In this document: positions 42,076-52,018 of the stretch, in pieces
How the letters are laid out: every line of letters starts with the position of its first letter
Numbering within the stretch: position 1 is the stretch's first letter
DNA from: Rhizomicrobium electricum
GTDB lineage: Bacteria; Pseudomonadota; Alphaproteobacteria; Micropepsales; Micropepsaceae
Assembly (NCBI RefSeq): GCF_011762045.1
Contig: NZ_JAASQS010000007.1
Span: 62,001-126,000, forward strand
Length of the DNA: 64,000 bases
Direction of reading: 5' to 3'
Notes under the pieces: generated by a model
The model's database searches: none
What the model was told of the DNA's origin: nothing
The model's input: only the letters and a program-made list of their open reading frames with translations
Made by a program: the position numbers and the translations under genes

Positions 42076-42923
42076 TGCCGTTCGAAGTTATCGAGTCCCT
42101 CAGCCTTCCGGGCGATCCGCAAAAGCCGAACGAAGATGCGTTTGCCGCCGAGCCGTTCGCGGCGCTGGTGCTGGATGGCGCCACCATGGTGTCGGAAAAC
42201 CTGATGCCGGGCCGCAGCGACGCCGCCTGGATCGCGTCGTTCGGCGCCCGCCGGCTGATGGCACATTTGAAAGAGGGGATCTCGCCGCGTGCCGCGTTGC
42301 GCCATGCGCTTGCCGATGCCGAGCGATCGTTTGCCGGCCTCAGGCGCCGCGCGCCGCAACAGCCTTGGGAGTATCCGCTCGCCTCGATGACGCTGGCGGT
42401 GCCGGAGGACGACGGTTTCGGTCTGCTCTGGTACGGCGATTGCGCCGCGCTGATGCTCACGCCCGATGGCGCCACTTCGGTGGTCGGACCGGCGCTCGAA
42501 CGCAAAGCGGGAGAAACCTCGGCGGCGCAGCGTTTTCTCGACGAAACCGGCCTCGGCCCGGTCGAGGCCCTCAAGGGCGACACCTACCTGCCGCTGTTCC
42601 GCGCCGGGCGTGAGAAGGCCAATACCGCGGCGGGTGAATGGCTGTTTTCGCCGGTGGCGGCGGCCTCCGAGCATGTCTTCCGCGCCCGTTATCGCGCACC
42701 GGCCGGTACGCTGGTTCTTCTATGCTCGGACGGTTTTCTGGCGCTGGCCTCGGCCTACAATGCCATGACGGCGGACGAACTGGTTGCGGCGGCGCGCGAC
42801 GGCGGCCTCAAGGCACTCGGTGAACGCCTGCGCGGCATCGAAGACGGCGACCCCGAGGGCCGCCGCTATCCGCGCTTCAAGAAGAGCGACGATGCCACGG
42901 CGGTATTGGTCCGCGTGATTTAG
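42075..42923 (+). CDS. PP2C-like protein phosphatase
   Basis: A 282-residue PP2C/PPM-like protein. Metal-binding residues appear in KPNEDAF (about 17-23) and VLDGAT (32-37), SMTLAVPEDD and LLWYGDCAAL in the middle, then LLCSDGF and a terminal DDATAVLVR. It is divergent: the canonical DGxGG is DGAT. It may dephosphorylate Ser/Thr proteins. It overlaps the cca stop by one base. No partner kinase lies nearby. Confidence 0.8.
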   Translation: MPFEVIESLSLPGDPQKPNEDAFAAEPFAALVLDGATMVSENLMPGRSDAAWIASFGARRLMAHLKEGISPRAALRHALADAERSFAGLRRRAPQQPWEYPLASMTLAVPEDDGFGLLWYGDCAALMLTPDGATSVVGPALERKAGETSAAQRFLDETGLGPVEALKGDTYLPLFRAGREKANTAAGEWLFSPVAAASEHVFRARYRAPAGTLVLLCSDGFLALASAYNAMTADELVAAARDGGLKALGERLRGIEDGDPEGRRYPRFKKSDDATAVLVRVI

Positions 42924-43633
42924 CTCACGCCCATCGCGTGCGCGGCGCCGTCGATCCAGCCGCTGTTGTGCAGGCGTTCGAAGCCTTCCCAGATCATGCG
43001 CAGCGCCACGAACAGCACGATGAACACGCCGGCGTAGCTGATCCAGGGATATTTGTGCAGCAGCTTGGCGATCAGGGTCGCGGCCGCGCCCATCAGGGCG
43101 ATCGACAGCAACAGACCGATGATCAGCACTTCCTTGTGCTCGCGGGCCGCACCGGCCACCGCCAGCACGTTGTCGAGCGACATCGAGACGTCGGCCAGCG
43201 CGATCGAAAGGATGGCGCGCCGCACCAGCTTGGCGTGGCATTGCTTGGCTTCCAGCGTACTGCAAGCCGGTTCCGGCACGTCGTGGCCGTTTTCGCCCGC
43301 CAGGATCTTCTGGGCGTGGTGTTCCTTGTTGGCCTGCCAGACGTCGCGTCCCAGACGCCAAGTGACCCAGAGTAGGAGGATGCCGCCCAGGATCACCAGC
43401 GGCACGAACTGCATCATCTCGATGGCGAAAAAGGCGAGCAGGATGCGCAGCACAACCGCGGTGGCGAGGCCCCAGAAGATCACGGTCTTGCGGTCGGCCT
43501 TGGCGACATTGGCCGCGCTCATGCCGATCACGACAGCGTTGTCGCCGGCCAGAACGATGTCGATCAGGAGAACTTGGAGCAGTGCAAAGAGCCCGCCCTG
43601 GGTGAAAATGTCCAGCGGGTTGAAGAATTCCAA
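42920..43633 (-). CDS. TerC-family integral membrane protein
   Basis: A 237-residue TerC/YkoY-type membrane protein. The family signature LLIDIVLAGDNAVVIGM (about 22-38) with its acidic pair in the membrane is present. The later ALADVSMSLDNVLAVAG (about 142-158) repeats the motif. Seven helices are expected. Members export manganese or help metalate secreted proteins. The gene is convergent with the PP2C-like gene (4-base overlap of ends). I see no manganese riboswitch in the short 5' region. Confidence 0.9.
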   Translation of the reverse strand: MEFFNPLDIFTQGGLFALLQVLLIDIVLAGDNAVVIGMSAANVAKADRKTVIFWGLATAVVLRILLAFFAIEMMQFVPLVILGGILLLWVTWRLGRDVWQANKEHHAQKILAGENGHDVPEPACSTLEAKQCHAKLVRRAILSIALADVSMSLDNVLAVAGAAREHKEVLIIGLLLSIALMGAAATLIAKLLHKYPWISYAGVFIVLFVALRMIWEGFERLHNSGWIDGAAHAMGVS

Positions 43634-43749
43634 CGGTGATTACCTCGTGCGGGCCAGGGAACTGATGTGGGATGCGCCAGGTCGAATTGCCAGGGCCAAT
43701 AACGCTTATACGCGAAAACCCTCATTCTTTGCCTTAAGGAAATTGACGC

Positions 43750-44190
43750 TCAGCGGGTTTGGCGCAAGGCCTCCGACAGGACGATGGCGCCGGCCATGGC
43801 GACATTGAGCGAGCGGAGCCCGGCTCGCATCGGGATCAGGAGCCGCGCGTCGGCCGCATCGTGGACCTCGGGCGGCACGCCGGCGCTCTCGCGGCCGAGC
43901 AGCAGGATATCGGAGGGCGCAAAGGCGAAATCGAGGTAGGAGACTGCCCCCTTTGTGGTCAGGAGCACCAAACGGGCACCGGTCTGCGCCGCCCGAAAGC
44001 GGCCCCAACTCGCGTGGCGCGTGATGTCGGCCTCGCCGAGATAGTCCATGCCGGCGCGTTTGAGCTTGGGCTCGCTCCACAGAAAGCCGCACGGCTCGAT
44101 GATGTCGACGGGGACGCCGAAACAGGCGCCCAGCCGGATCAACGCACCGGTGTTCTGCGGGATATCGGGTTCGAAAAGCGCTAGTCGCAT
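43750..44190 (-). CDS. trmL: TrmL, tRNA (cytidine/uridine-34 2'-O)-methyltransferase
   Basis: A 146-residue SPOUT methyltransferase that 2'-O-methylates the wobble nucleotide of tRNA-Leu isoacceptors. MRLALFEPDIPQNTGALIRL at the start, LLLGRESAGVPPEV (about 94-107) and LNVAMAGAIVLSEALRQ at the end are the SPOUT knot motifs. At ~146 residues it is typical of TrmL. It is divergent from petA and separated from terC by 116 bases. Confidence 0.93.
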   Translation of the reverse strand: MRLALFEPDIPQNTGALIRLGACFGVPVDIIEPCGFLWSEPKLKRAGMDYLGEADITRHASWGRFRAAQTGARLVLLTTKGAVSYLDFAFAPSDILLLGRESAGVPPEVHDAADARLLIPMRAGLRSLNVAMAGAIVLSEALRQTR

Positions 44191-44396
44191 GCTTCCGTAT
44201 AGGTAATTGTTGATGGTGCCTGTAGGATAATTTTTCTATGGGTCCTGCGCATAAAAGCGCGGGGCGCCTGAAGATTTATGCGGCATCGTGCCGCAATCCC
44301 CTTCATAATCGACTCTCTATTTTGGCCTTTTCCTCCTATGGGCCGCGCTATTTTATCGCGGGGGCCCGCTTAGCCACGACAGACGAGGACACAACC

Positions 44397-44966
44397 TTGG
44401 CGAATGCAACTTCCCCCGAGCCGACGCGGCGTGACTTCCTTTACATCGCGACCGGGGCGGCGGCCACCGTCGGCGTCGGTCTGGCCGCCTGGCCGTTTGT
44501 CGATCAGATGAATCCGACCAGCGCCGTGCTGGCGATGGCCTCGATCGAGGTCGACGTGTCCGCGATCCGGCCGGGTCAGCAGGTGATCTTCAAGTGGCGC
44601 GGGCATCCCTTGTTCGTGCGCCGCCGCACCGCGAAGGAAGTCGCCGAGGCCCGTGCCGTCCCGCCTTCGGACCTGCCGGACGGGTTGGCGCGCAATGCCA
44701 ATCTCACCGACACCGCGCCTGCGACCGATGCCAACCGCACCATCAAGCCGGAATGGCTGGTTGTGGTCGGCGTCTGCACCCATCTCGGCTGCACCCCGAC
44801 GGTGTCGACGCCGCAATCGCCGCAAGGCTCGTACGGCGGCTGGCTGTGCCATTGCCACGGTTCGGAGTACGACACCGCCGGGCGCATCCGCAAAGGTCCG
44901 GCGCCGCAGAATCTGGCCGTCCCGCCCTATGCCTTCACCGGCCCCACCAAGATCAAGATCGGCTAA
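44397..44966 (+). CDS. petA: Rieske iron-sulfur subunit of cytochrome bc1
   Basis: The Rieske subunit carries electrons from ubiquinol to cytochrome c1. The start is probably TTG 44397, 8 bases after GAGGA, giving 189 residues and placing a twin-arginine signal anchor TRRDFLYIATG near residue 10. The cluster ligands are in VCTHLGC and CHCHGSEYD (about 123-145). Regions LAVPPYAF and GPTKIKIG close the protein. It leads petA-petB-petC, with petB after 12 bases. Confidence 0.94.
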   Translation: MANATSPEPTRRDFLYIATGAAATVGVGLAAWPFVDQMNPTSAVLAMASIEVDVSAIRPGQQVIFKWRGHPLFVRRRTAKEVAEARAVPPSDLPDGLARNANLTDTAPATDANRTIKPEWLVVVGVCTHLGCTPTVSTPQSPQGSYGGWLCHCHGSEYDTAGRIRKGPAPQNLAVPPYAFTGPTKIKIG

Positions 44967-44978
44967 GGGAACCTCACG

Positions 44979-46250
44979 ATGGCGCATCAATCGTCCTATG
45001 TTCCCAAGACGGGCTTCACCCGCTGGCTCGACCAGCGTCTGCCGATCATCCGGCTGGTGAACGACTCCTTCGTCACTTATCCGACACCGCGCAATCTGAA
45101 CTTCTGGTACGTGTTCGGCGGCATTCTTGCCGTCATGCTGGTGGTGCAGATCGTCTCCGGCATCGTGCTGTCCATGCATTATGTGCCCAACGCCGATCTC
45201 GCTTTCGGCTCGGTCGAGCAGCGCATCATGCGCGAAGTGAATTACGGCTGGCTGCTCCGCTACATCCACGCCAACGGCGCCTCGATGTTCTTCCTCGCGG
45301 TCTATGTCCACATCTTCCGCGGGCTCTATTACGGGTCCTACAAGGCGCCGCGCGAGATCCTCTGGATTCTCGGCGTCTTCATCTACCTTTTGATGATGGC
45401 GACGGCGTTCTTCGGTTACGTCCTGCCGTGGGGCCAGATGAGCTTCTGGGGCGCCACCGTCATCACCTCGCTGTTCAGTGCCATCGATCAGGTCATCCCC
45501 AATCTCGGCACTGCCATCACCCATTGGCTGTGGGGCGACTTCGCGGTCGGCGACGCCACCCTCAACCGCTTCTTCTCGCTGCACTATCTGTTGCCGTTCG
45601 TGATCGCCGGCGTGGTCGGCCTGCACATCTGGGCGCTGCATGTGCCGGGCAACAACAATCCGCTCGGCATCGACGTCAAAGGCCCGCAGGACACCGTGCC
45701 GTTCCATCCCTTCTACACGGTGAAGGACGGCTTCTACATGGTGCTGTTCTTCATCGTGTTCCTCGGCTTCGTGTTCTACGCGCCGAACTTCTTCGGCAAT
45801 CCCGACAACTACATCCAGGCCAATCCGTTGGTGACGCCGCCCGACATTGTGCCGGAATGGTATCTGTTGCCGTTCTACGCGATGCTGCGTGCCATTCCGT
45901 CCAAGCTGATCGGCGTCCTGGTGCTGGTCGGTTCGCTGCTGACGCTGCTGGTCGTTCCCTGGCTCGACACTTCCAAGGTGCGCTCGTGCCGGTTCCGGCC
46001 GCTGATGAAGCAGCTGTTCTGGGTGTTCGTCGCCGACTGCCTCCTGCTCGGTTATGTCGGTTCGCAGACTGCCGATGCGGCGTGGCATTTCGGCGAGGCC
46101 GAGCTGCCGCTGGTCTGGCTGGCGCGGCTCGGCACGCTCTACTACTTCGGCTTCTTCTGGGTGCTTATGCCGTGGATCGGCAAAAAAGAAGTGACGCGGC
46201 CGCTGCCCGAGAGCATTGCGCAATCGGTTCTCGCCAAAGGGGGGCATTGA
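44979..46250 (+). CDS. petB: Cytochrome b of the bc1 complex
   Basis: The 423-residue cytochrome b, with the quinone sites and two b hemes. [14 protein letters not shown], the [20 protein letters not shown] heme helix, and [16 protein letters not shown] are family motifs. The Qo-site segment is [17 protein letters not shown] (P-E-W-Y). Eight membrane helices are visible. AAGGGAA lies 8 bases before the ATG. The stop overlaps the petC start. Confidence 0.97.
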   Translation: MAHQSSYVPKTGFTRWLDQRLPIIRLVNDSFVTYPTPRNLNFWYVFGGILAVMLVVQIVSGIVLSMHYVPNADLAFGSVEQRIMREVNYGWLLRYIHANGASMFFLAVYVHIFRGLYYGSYKAPREILWILGVFIYLLMMATAFFGYVLPWGQMSFWGATVITSLFSAIDQVIPNLGTAITHWLWGDFAVGDATLNRFFSLHYLLPFVIAGVVGLHIWALHVPGNNNPLGIDVKGPQDTVPFHPFYTVKDGFYMVLFFIVFLGFVFYAPNFFGNPDNYIQANPLVTPPDIVPEWYLLPFYAMLRAIPSKLIGVLVLVGSLLTLLVVPWLDTSKVRSCRFRPLMKQLFWVFVADCLLLGYVGSQTADAAWHFGEAELPLVWLARLGTLYYFGFFWVLMPWIGKKEVTRPLPESIAQSVLAKGGH

Positions 46251-47122
46251 TGAAACGGTCGCTTCTTGCGCTTCTCGCCCTCACGGTTCCCGCGTTTGCC
46301 GCGGAGGATCTGACCCAGCCGCTGGCGCCGCAGAAACAGGCATGGTCGTTCGACGGCGTGACCGGCGCTTATGACCGCGGCGCGCTGCAACGCGGCTTTC
46401 AGATCTACAAAGAGGTCTGCGCCGCCTGTCACAGCCTGAACATGGTGGCCTTCCACGATCTGGCCGCGCCCGGCGGTCCCGGCTTCACCGAAGCGCAAGC
46501 CAAGGTGATTGCCGCGTCGTACAAAATTCCCGCCGAACCCAACGACCGCGGCGAAATCTTCGACGAAAAGGGCAACCGGCTGACGCGCCCCGGCATTCTC
46601 GCCGATCATTTCCCGCCGCCGTTTGCCAACGAACAGGCCGCGCGCGCGTCCAACGGCGGGGCGTTGCCGCCCGACCTGTCGCTGATCGTCAAGGCGCGCC
46701 AGGGCGGGCCGGATTACGTCTATTCGATTATTACCGGCTTCAACCAGAAGCCGCCGCGCGGCTTCGCGGTGCAAGAAGGCAAGTACTACAACCCCTATTT
46801 TGCGGGCCGGAACATCTCGATGCCGCCGCCCCTGAACCAGGGCTCCGTGACGTTCAGCGACGGCACGCCGCCGACGGTGGCGAACGAAGCCAAGGCGGTG
46901 GTGACGTTCCTTTCCTGGGCCTCCGAACCGCAGCTCGAAGCCCGTCACCGCCTCGGCATGCAGGTGCTGGCCTTCCTCGTTCTCGTCGCCGGACTGCTGT
47001 TCCTCAGCTACCGCAAGATCTGGCACGGCAAGCCGGAGGACGAAGGCGTCGCCCACGACCTGCCGGGTTCACCCACCGAAAAGGCGGAGGTGGGTGACCC
47101 CGATACGCTGTCGGGCGGCTGA
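46250..47122 (+). CDS. petC: Cytochrome c1 of the bc1 complex
   Basis: The 290-residue cytochrome c1, passing electrons to cytochrome c. Its start ATG 46250 overlaps the petB stop (TGATG). The signal peptide ends near VPAFAA (~18). The heme c motif is VCAACHSLN (CxxCH, about 56-64), the Met ligand region is NISMPPPLNQG, and a C-terminal helix (LAFLVLVAGLLFLSYR) anchors it. It completes the petABC operon and converges with the alpha-galactosidase gene, stop codons back to back. Confidence 0.95.
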   Translation: MKRSLLALLALTVPAFAAEDLTQPLAPQKQAWSFDGVTGAYDRGALQRGFQIYKEVCAACHSLNMVAFHDLAAPGGPGFTEAQAKVIAASYKIPAEPNDRGEIFDEKGNRLTRPGILADHFPPPFANEQAARASNGGALPPDLSLIVKARQGGPDYVYSIITGFNQKPPRGFAVQEGKYYNPYFAGRNISMPPPLNQGSVTFSDGTPPTVANEAKAVVTFLSWASEPQLEARHRLGMQVLAFLVLVAGLLFLSYRKIWHGKPEDEGVAHDLPGSPTEKAEVGDPDTLSGG

Positions 47123-48463
47123 TTACTCGACCCGCCAGATCACACTGCCGTGCGCGGGCAGGGCGGCCTTGATGCCGTCCGGCGCCGGCTTCTTCTTGCC
47201 GGTGAAGAGATCGCGCAGGGCGCGGCCTTTGACGCCGAGGTCTTTCCAGGTCGCCGTCACGGTCATTGGCTTGTCCGAGAGATTGAACGCGGCGACGTTG
47301 GCGACCGGCTTTTCGCGCGATCCCGTCAGCGCCACCCAGATGCGCGCGTCGGTCTGCTTCAGGCCTTCGACCGGATAGCTCTCCCACGCCGTCTGATTGA
47401 CCGCGATGACGTCCTTGCTGGTGACGAGCGCCTTCAGGCTGGCATCCATCTTGGTGAGATTGGCGCCCAGCATCAGCGGCGAACGGGCGACCGCCCACAG
47501 CGTGAACCAGGTGCGGGTTTCGTCGGGCGTCAGGCGCGACGGACGCGGCTCGCCCCAGCCGGGGTGCGGCGTCAGCGATCCGAACGGCAGCATGTCGGCA
47601 TCGGGCCAGCTACCCGGCTTGGCATAGGCATGCCATTCGGCGAGTTTCCTGAAGCCGGTGAGAATCCCGTTCGGCCAGTCCGCCGGCTTGAAGTCCCAGC
47701 CGTCCCACTGGTCGTCGGCGATGCGCCAGAGCTCGGCGTATTGTCCGACTTCGCCGGCATGAATGATGTTGGTCGGTCCGGGCGACAGGCTGAGCACGAT
47801 ATCGCGGCCCGATTTCTTGATCGCGTCGTGCACCTGGCGGATTTCCGCGCCCTTGTAGGGATGGTCGGCGATGCAGTCGATCTTGATGTAATCGACATTC
47901 CACGACGCATAGAGCTTCATCGCCGAGTCGTAATAGGCCTGCCCGGCGGCGTTATCCTTGACGCCGTAATAGCCGTCATTCCACGAGCAGGTATCGCCGA
48001 CATCGGCGGCCTCGCTGGTGCGATAGCTGCTCCCGTCGATCGGCATATTCTTCGCGACGGCCTCTTTGGGGATGCCGCGCATGATGTGAATGCCGAATTT
48101 GAGACCCTTGGCGTGGGCCCAGTCGGCCAGCGGCTTGAAGCCGGCACCGTTCGCTGCGGACGGGAACAGATTGACCGCTGGAATGACGCGGCCGTTCGCA
48201 TCGAGTTGATGGTCCTGGTCGGCGGTCTTTTCGCCCAGGGGCTTTGCCATGTACCAGCCCATGTCGACGATGGCATAGGTCCAGCCGGCGTCTTTGATCT
48301 GCGCCAGCACCTCGGCATTGGCCTTGTACTCTGTTTCGGTCAGCGTGAAGCCGTAGGCGTCCCACGAATTCCATCCCATCGGCGGGGTGGGGGCGAGTTT
48401 GGCATCGCCGGCAAAGGCGACGGTGGTCAGCGCGACGGCAGCCAGCAAGCTATGACGGAGCAT
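47123..48463 (-). CDS. GH27 alpha-galactosidase, exported
   Basis: A 446-residue GH27 glycoside hydrolase removing alpha-galactosyl units. The signal peptide ends near VAFAG (~19), then PTPPMGWNSWDAYG (about 27-40), the family opening. The catalytic nucleophile lies in VDYIKIDCIADH (about 187-198), and the acid/base is likely in WRIADDQWDGWD (about 246-257). A C-terminal beta domain ends the protein. It fits the sugar-uptake theme of the TonB receptor, though the two are 30 kb apart. Confidence 0.92.
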   Translation of the reverse strand: MLRHSLLAAVALTTVAFAGDAKLAPTPPMGWNSWDAYGFTLTETEYKANAEVLAQIKDAGWTYAIVDMGWYMAKPLGEKTADQDHQLDANGRVIPAVNLFPSAANGAGFKPLADWAHAKGLKFGIHIMRGIPKEAVAKNMPIDGSSYRTSEAADVGDTCSWNDGYYGVKDNAAGQAYYDSAMKLYASWNVDYIKIDCIADHPYKGAEIRQVHDAIKKSGRDIVLSLSPGPTNIIHAGEVGQYAELWRIADDQWDGWDFKPADWPNGILTGFRKLAEWHAYAKPGSWPDADMLPFGSLTPHPGWGEPRPSRLTPDETRTWFTLWAVARSPLMLGANLTKMDASLKALVTSKDVIAVNQTAWESYPVEGLKQTDARIWVALTGSREKPVANVAAFNLSDKPMTVTATWKDLGVKGRALRDLFTGKKKPAPDGIKAALPAHGSVIWRVE

Positions 48464-48491
48464 CGGTTTCCTCGTCTTCTTTCTTCTTTTT

Positions 48492-49001
48492 TCAGTGTGC
48501 CAGCAGGACGTCTTTGGTCTCGCCGGTCGAAACGTGCACGCGCTGCATCAACGAGCCGCCGTTCTCGATTCCGAACGTGCGTTCGCGCCATGTCACGGTT
48601 GCGACGAGATAGTAATCGCCGTCGGGCAGTTCGCTGAAGGAAAATCGGCCGCGGGCGTCGCAGCGCGTCGTCTTGGCCGTCGCCATGTATCCCGGATCGT
48701 CGCCGCCGAAATCGGCCGGCTTGCCGCCGACCAGCGGATTGAAGCCTTCGTTCTCGGATTCGTAGAGATGGCGGATCCGTTCGCGGGCATAGGCCGAAAC
48801 CGGAAACAGCGTCACCGGCAGGGCGGCGCAGGTTTTCACCTTGCCGGCGGCGCTGCGCAGGATCGCACTGCCGAGGATGGTGTTGGTGCCGCGCACCGAA
48901 AACCAGGCGACTTCGTTCGGATCGAAGCGGCTTTGCAGGGTGACCTCGCCCCCGCCGCAACCGGTGAGGACCAAAACCGCCAGAATGGCTACTGCGCGCA
49001 T
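48492..49001 (-). CDS. Hypothetical lipoprotein
   Basis: A 169-residue lipoprotein of unknown function. It starts at ATG 49001 after a GGGGGG stretch. The lipobox VLVLTGC puts the lipidated Cys at 15, followed by GGGEVTLQSRFDPNEVAWF. The rest resembles a carboxypeptidase-regulatory-like beta domain (ARGRFSFSELPDGDYYLVA), which often stabilises envelope proteins. It is 28 bases from the alpha-galactosidase gene, possibly the same unit. Confidence 0.75.
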   Translation of the reverse strand: MRAVAILAVLVLTGCGGGEVTLQSRFDPNEVAWFSVRGTNTILGSAILRSAAGKVKTCAALPVTLFPVSAYARERIRHLYESENEGFNPLVGGKPADFGGDDPGYMATAKTTRCDARGRFSFSELPDGDYYLVATVTWRERTFGIENGGSLMQRVHVSTGETKDVLLAH

Positions 49002-49118
49002 TTCACCCCCCGATGAAACCCGCCTGAGGCTACCAGCAGCGCGGGAACCGGTCCACGCCCCGCCGCTTGCCCCCCGGCCCCCGCGTGCTAAAACCCCGGC
49101 CGGAAAAGTGAGGGCAAG

Positions 49119-49994
49119 ATGGCCAAGCGCGTTCTGGGAATCATCGGCGGCAGCGGGGTTTACGACATCGACGGGCTCGAATGGGCGGAATGGCAGCGGG
49201 TGGTGACCCCGTTCGGCGCCCCCTCCGACGAGTTGTTGTTCGGCCGCTATGCCGGGGTCGACATGGTGTTCCTGCCGCGCCACGGCCGCGGCCATGTCCA
49301 GACGCCCTCGACCATCAACTACCGCGCCAATATCGACGCCATGAAGCGCGCCGGCGTCACCGACATCATTTCGATTTCGGCTTGCGGTTCGCTGAAGGAG
49401 GAGTTGCCGCCCGGCACCTTCGTGATCGTCGACCAGTTCATCGACCGCACCTTCTTGCGCCAGAACACGTTCTTCGGCCCCGGCCTTGTCGCCCATGTGC
49501 CGATGGCCCATCCGGTCTGTCCGGCGCTCGCCACTGCGCTCGAGGAAGCCGCCACGGCCGAGAACATCCGCCATGCCCGCGGCGGCACTTACATCTGCAT
49601 CGAGGGTCCGCAGTTCTCGACGCTGGCCGAATCCCGCCTCTACCGCCAGTGGGGCTGCTCGGTGATCGGCATGACCGCAGCGACCGAGGCCAAGCTCGCG
49701 CGCGAAGCCGAAATCCCCTACGCCCTGGTGGCGATGGTGACCGATTACGATTGCTGGCACCCGGATCACGAGCATGTCACGGTCGATGCGGTGATCAAGG
49801 TGCTGCACGAGAACGCCGCCAATGCGCGCAAGATCGTCACTGCCGTGGCCGAGCGCCTGGGTCCGGAGCGCAAGCCGTCGCCGCTGGGTGTGGAGACGGT
49901 GCTCGACGTCGCCATCATGACCGCGCCCGACAAGCGCGATCCGAATCTGGTCGCCAAGCTCGACGCCGTCGCCGGACGGGTACTCAAGAAATAG
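49119..49994 (+). CDS. mtnP: S-methyl-5'-thioadenosine phosphorylase
   Basis: A 291-residue phosphorylase splitting 5'-methylthioadenosine into adenine and 5-methylthioribose-1-phosphate. VLGIIGGSGVYDIDGL (about 5-20), PRHGRGHVQTPSTINYRAN, and TYICIEGPQFSTLAES with IGMTAATEAKLAREA are PNP/MTAP motifs. The adenine-binding Asp of MTAPs appears in DYDCWHPDH. With apt (adenine to AMP) and mtnA (methylthioribose-1-P isomerase) nearby, it forms a methionine-salvage set. Confidence 0.95.
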   Translation: MAKRVLGIIGGSGVYDIDGLEWAEWQRVVTPFGAPSDELLFGRYAGVDMVFLPRHGRGHVQTPSTINYRANIDAMKRAGVTDIISISACGSLKEELPPGTFVIVDQFIDRTFLRQNTFFGPGLVAHVPMAHPVCPALATALEEAATAENIRHARGGTYICIEGPQFSTLAESRLYRQWGCSVIGMTAATEAKLAREAEIPYALVAMVTDYDCWHPDHEHVTVDAVIKVLHENAANARKIVTAVAERLGPERKPSPLGVETVLDVAIMTAPDKRDPNLVAKLDAVAGRVLKK

Positions 49995-50340
49995 GCTTGC
50001 GTGCCCGCCACCACACCGCTGCGACGCCTAGCGCGTACCCGATCGGGTAGGTCCACGGGATTACGTGGAGCCAGTCTTCCGGCATCCAGTAAATATCCCG
50101 GACCCAGGCATGGGTACCGGTCAGCGCCTGCGCGGCGTTTTGCAGCGGGCAGGCCATGCCGTTCAGGGCCATTAAGGTCAGATTGGCGAGCGGCCAAGCC
50201 AGCGCGAAAACCAGCAGCTTATCGGTCCCCGGCCGGCGGCGGCGCCAGGCGGCCCAGGCAAGGTAGAACAGGCAGGCGGTCGACACCGCTCCGATAAGGG
50301 TGTGAACCGCCATCAGAATATGCAATAGAGTGGCGGTCAT
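49984..50340 (-). CDS. Small membrane protein of unknown function
   Basis: A 118-residue protein with three predicted membrane helices (about 7-30, 43-62, 92-110) and a basic RRRRPGTDK loop. I recognise no family. It starts at ATG 50340 and lies between mtnP and apt on the opposite strand, overlapping the mtnP end by 11 bases and ending the run of co-oriented salvage genes. Confidence 0.6.
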   Translation of the reverse strand: MTATLLHILMAVHTLIGAVSTACLFYLAWAAWRRRRPGTDKLLVFALAWPLANLTLMALNGMACPLQNAAQALTGTHAWVRDIYWMPEDWLHVIPWTYPIGYALGVAAVWWRARKPIS

Positions 50341-50397
50341 CGTGCCGGGTACCCTCGGCGGCGGACGTTGCAGCCTGTTTGGGAGCCTAGCACGGGA

Positions 50398-50925
50398 ATG
50401 GATTTCAAGCCCTATATCCGCACGATTCCGGACCACCCCAAAAAGGGGATTCAGTTCCGCGATGTCACCACCCTGTTCGGCCATCCGCGCGCCTTCCGCG
50501 CTGCGGTCGACGCCCTGGTTCAGCCTTATGCCGGCGTGCAGGTCGACAAGATCGCCGGGATCGAGGCGCGCGGCTTCATCCTGGGCGGCGCGGTGGCCCA
50601 TCAGCTTTCGACCGGCTTCGTGCCGGTGCGCAAGAAGGGCAAGCTGCCGTGGAAGGTGCTGGCCGAGGAGTACGATCTCGAATACGGCACCGACAAGATC
50701 GAAATTCACGTCGATGCCGTGAAGGCCGGCGACCATGTCGTGGTGGTGGACGATCTGATCGCCACCGGCGGCACCGCGTTTGCCGCGATCAAGCTTCTGG
50801 AACGGGCCGGCGCCAAGGTGATCGGCTGCTGCTTCCTGGTCGACCTTCCCGATCTCGGCGGCGCCGACAAGATCCGGGCGCTGGGCATGGAAGTGACCAC
50901 CCTGGTCGCGTTCGAAGGGGACTGA
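50398..50925 (+). CDS. apt: Adenine phosphoribosyltransferase
   Basis: A 175-residue APT converting adenine and PRPP to [23 protein letters not shown] (about 4-23), [17 protein letters not shown] (about 55-71) and the PRPP motif [16 protein letters not shown] (about 114-129) are clear. It recycles the adenine released by mtnP upstream. The ATG is at 50398, 13 bases after GGGAG. Confidence 0.96.
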   Translation: MDFKPYIRTIPDHPKKGIQFRDVTTLFGHPRAFRAAVDALVQPYAGVQVDKIAGIEARGFILGGAVAHQLSTGFVPVRKKGKLPWKVLAEEYDLEYGTDKIEIHVDAVKAGDHVVVVDDLIATGGTAFAAIKLLERAGAKVIGCCFLVDLPDLGGADKIRALGMEVTTLVAFEGD

Positions 50926-50944
50926 CCTCTCACCGGAGTATCCG

Positions 50945-51553
50945 ATGAAACTTTACACCAATCCCGCCTCGCCGTTCGCGCGCAAGGCGCGCATCATCGT
51001 GCGTGAATTGAAGCTCGTGGTGGAAGAAATCCAGGTCCCGCGCGAGGGGCTGGGCGATGGCTTCCGTACCATCAATCCGCTCGGCAAGATTCCGGTGCTG
51101 GTGCTCGACGACGGCTCGACCTTGTTCGATTCGCCGGTGATTTGCGAATACCTCAACGAAGCCGGCGGCGGACGCTTCTTCCCCGGCAAGTCGCTCCTTC
51201 GCGAGAATACCGGTCACTGGCGGGCGCTGACTTTGCAGGCGCTGGGCGACGGCATTTGCGACGCCGCGGTGGCGCGCAACTACGAACGCCTGCGTCCGGC
51301 CGAATTGCAGAGCGCGGCCGTCATCGCCAAGTACATGAACGCCGTCAACACAGGGCTCGACGTCCTGGAGCGCACCAAGTTCACCGACAAGGTGACCATC
51401 GGCGAGATCACTGTGGCTTGCGCGCTCGGCTATCTCGATTTCCGCATCCCCGAACTCGGCTGGCGGCAAACCCGTCCGAATCTGCGCGACTGGTACGAAA
51501 AATTCGCGCAATATCCCTCTATGCAAGCCACCTGGCCGGCGCAGCTGGCCTAA
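50945..51553 (+). CDS. Glutathione S-transferase family protein
   Basis: A 202-residue GST. The N-terminal thioredoxin-like domain contains [19 protein letters not shown] (about 7-25) and the cis-Pro site [11 protein letters not shown], with [11 protein letters not shown] binding glutathione. A C-terminal helical domain follows. The substrate is unknown. It sits between apt and the periplasmic SecD-like gene on the same strand with short gaps, but a role in salvage is not implied. Confidence 0.9.
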   Translation: MKLYTNPASPFARKARIIVRELKLVVEEIQVPREGLGDGFRTINPLGKIPVLVLDDGSTLFDSPVICEYLNEAGGGRFFPGKSLLRENTGHWRALTLQALGDGICDAAVARNYERLRPAELQSAAVIAKYMNAVNTGLDVLERTKFTDKVTIGEITVACALGYLDFRIPELGWRQTRPNLRDWYEKFAQYPSMQATWPAQLA

Positions 51554-51565
51554 ATGGAGACGGAC

Positions 51566-52018
51566 ATGCGTGCGATCCTGCTGGGTCTTGCGGCCCTGGC
51601 ACTGACGACGGCAGCCGATGCGGCGACACCTCCGGCGAAGGCGAGCTTCGAGGTTCGCTTGATCGTCGCATGCAAGCCCGGCGAAGCGACTCTGGCGCTG
51701 ATCGGCTCCAACGAAGAACTGTGCCTCGCCAAGGACAAGGTTCTCGACGGGTCCGATATCATCCGAGTGGATCGCTATCCGACCGTGCCCAAGGCGGTGA
51801 TCGAAATCACGCAGGCCGCGGCCGACCGCCTGTTCGAAGTGACCTCCACCGGCGACGGCGAGCAGCGGCTCGGCTTCGTCTTCAACGGCAAACTGATCTT
51901 CGCGCCCTATGTCGGCTCGCCGATCAAGATCAAACAGCTTCCGCTCACCCTCAAGAACGATCCGGACGACATCGACGCCCTGGTCGCCGCCTTCCCTGGA
52001 GATATGGCCGCGAAATGA
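51566..52018 (+). CDS. Exported SecD-P1-like protein
   Basis: A 150-residue exported protein. I start it at ATG 51566, 6 bases after GGAG, so that a signal peptide (cleavage near ADAAT, ~18) is proper. Residues from [19 protein letters not shown] onward, with [21 protein letters not shown], resemble the SecD/SecDF P1 head subdomain. That domain in SecD lies in the periplasm and aids the release of translocated proteins. As a free-standing protein it is not a translocase component by itself. Its last bases overlap the mtnA start by 4. Confidence 0.65.
   Translation: MRAILLGLAALALTTAADAATPPAKASFEVRLIVACKPGEATLALIGSNEELCLAKDKVLDGSDIIRVDRYPTVPKAVIEITQAAADRLFEVTSTGDGEQRLGFVFNGKLIFAPYVGSPIKIKQLPLTLKNDPDDIDALVAAFPGDMAAK

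Noticed and set aside
43634..43749. Manganese riboswitch before the TerC gene
   Set aside because: The region is short and shows no conserved yybP-ykoY-type core that I can recognise.
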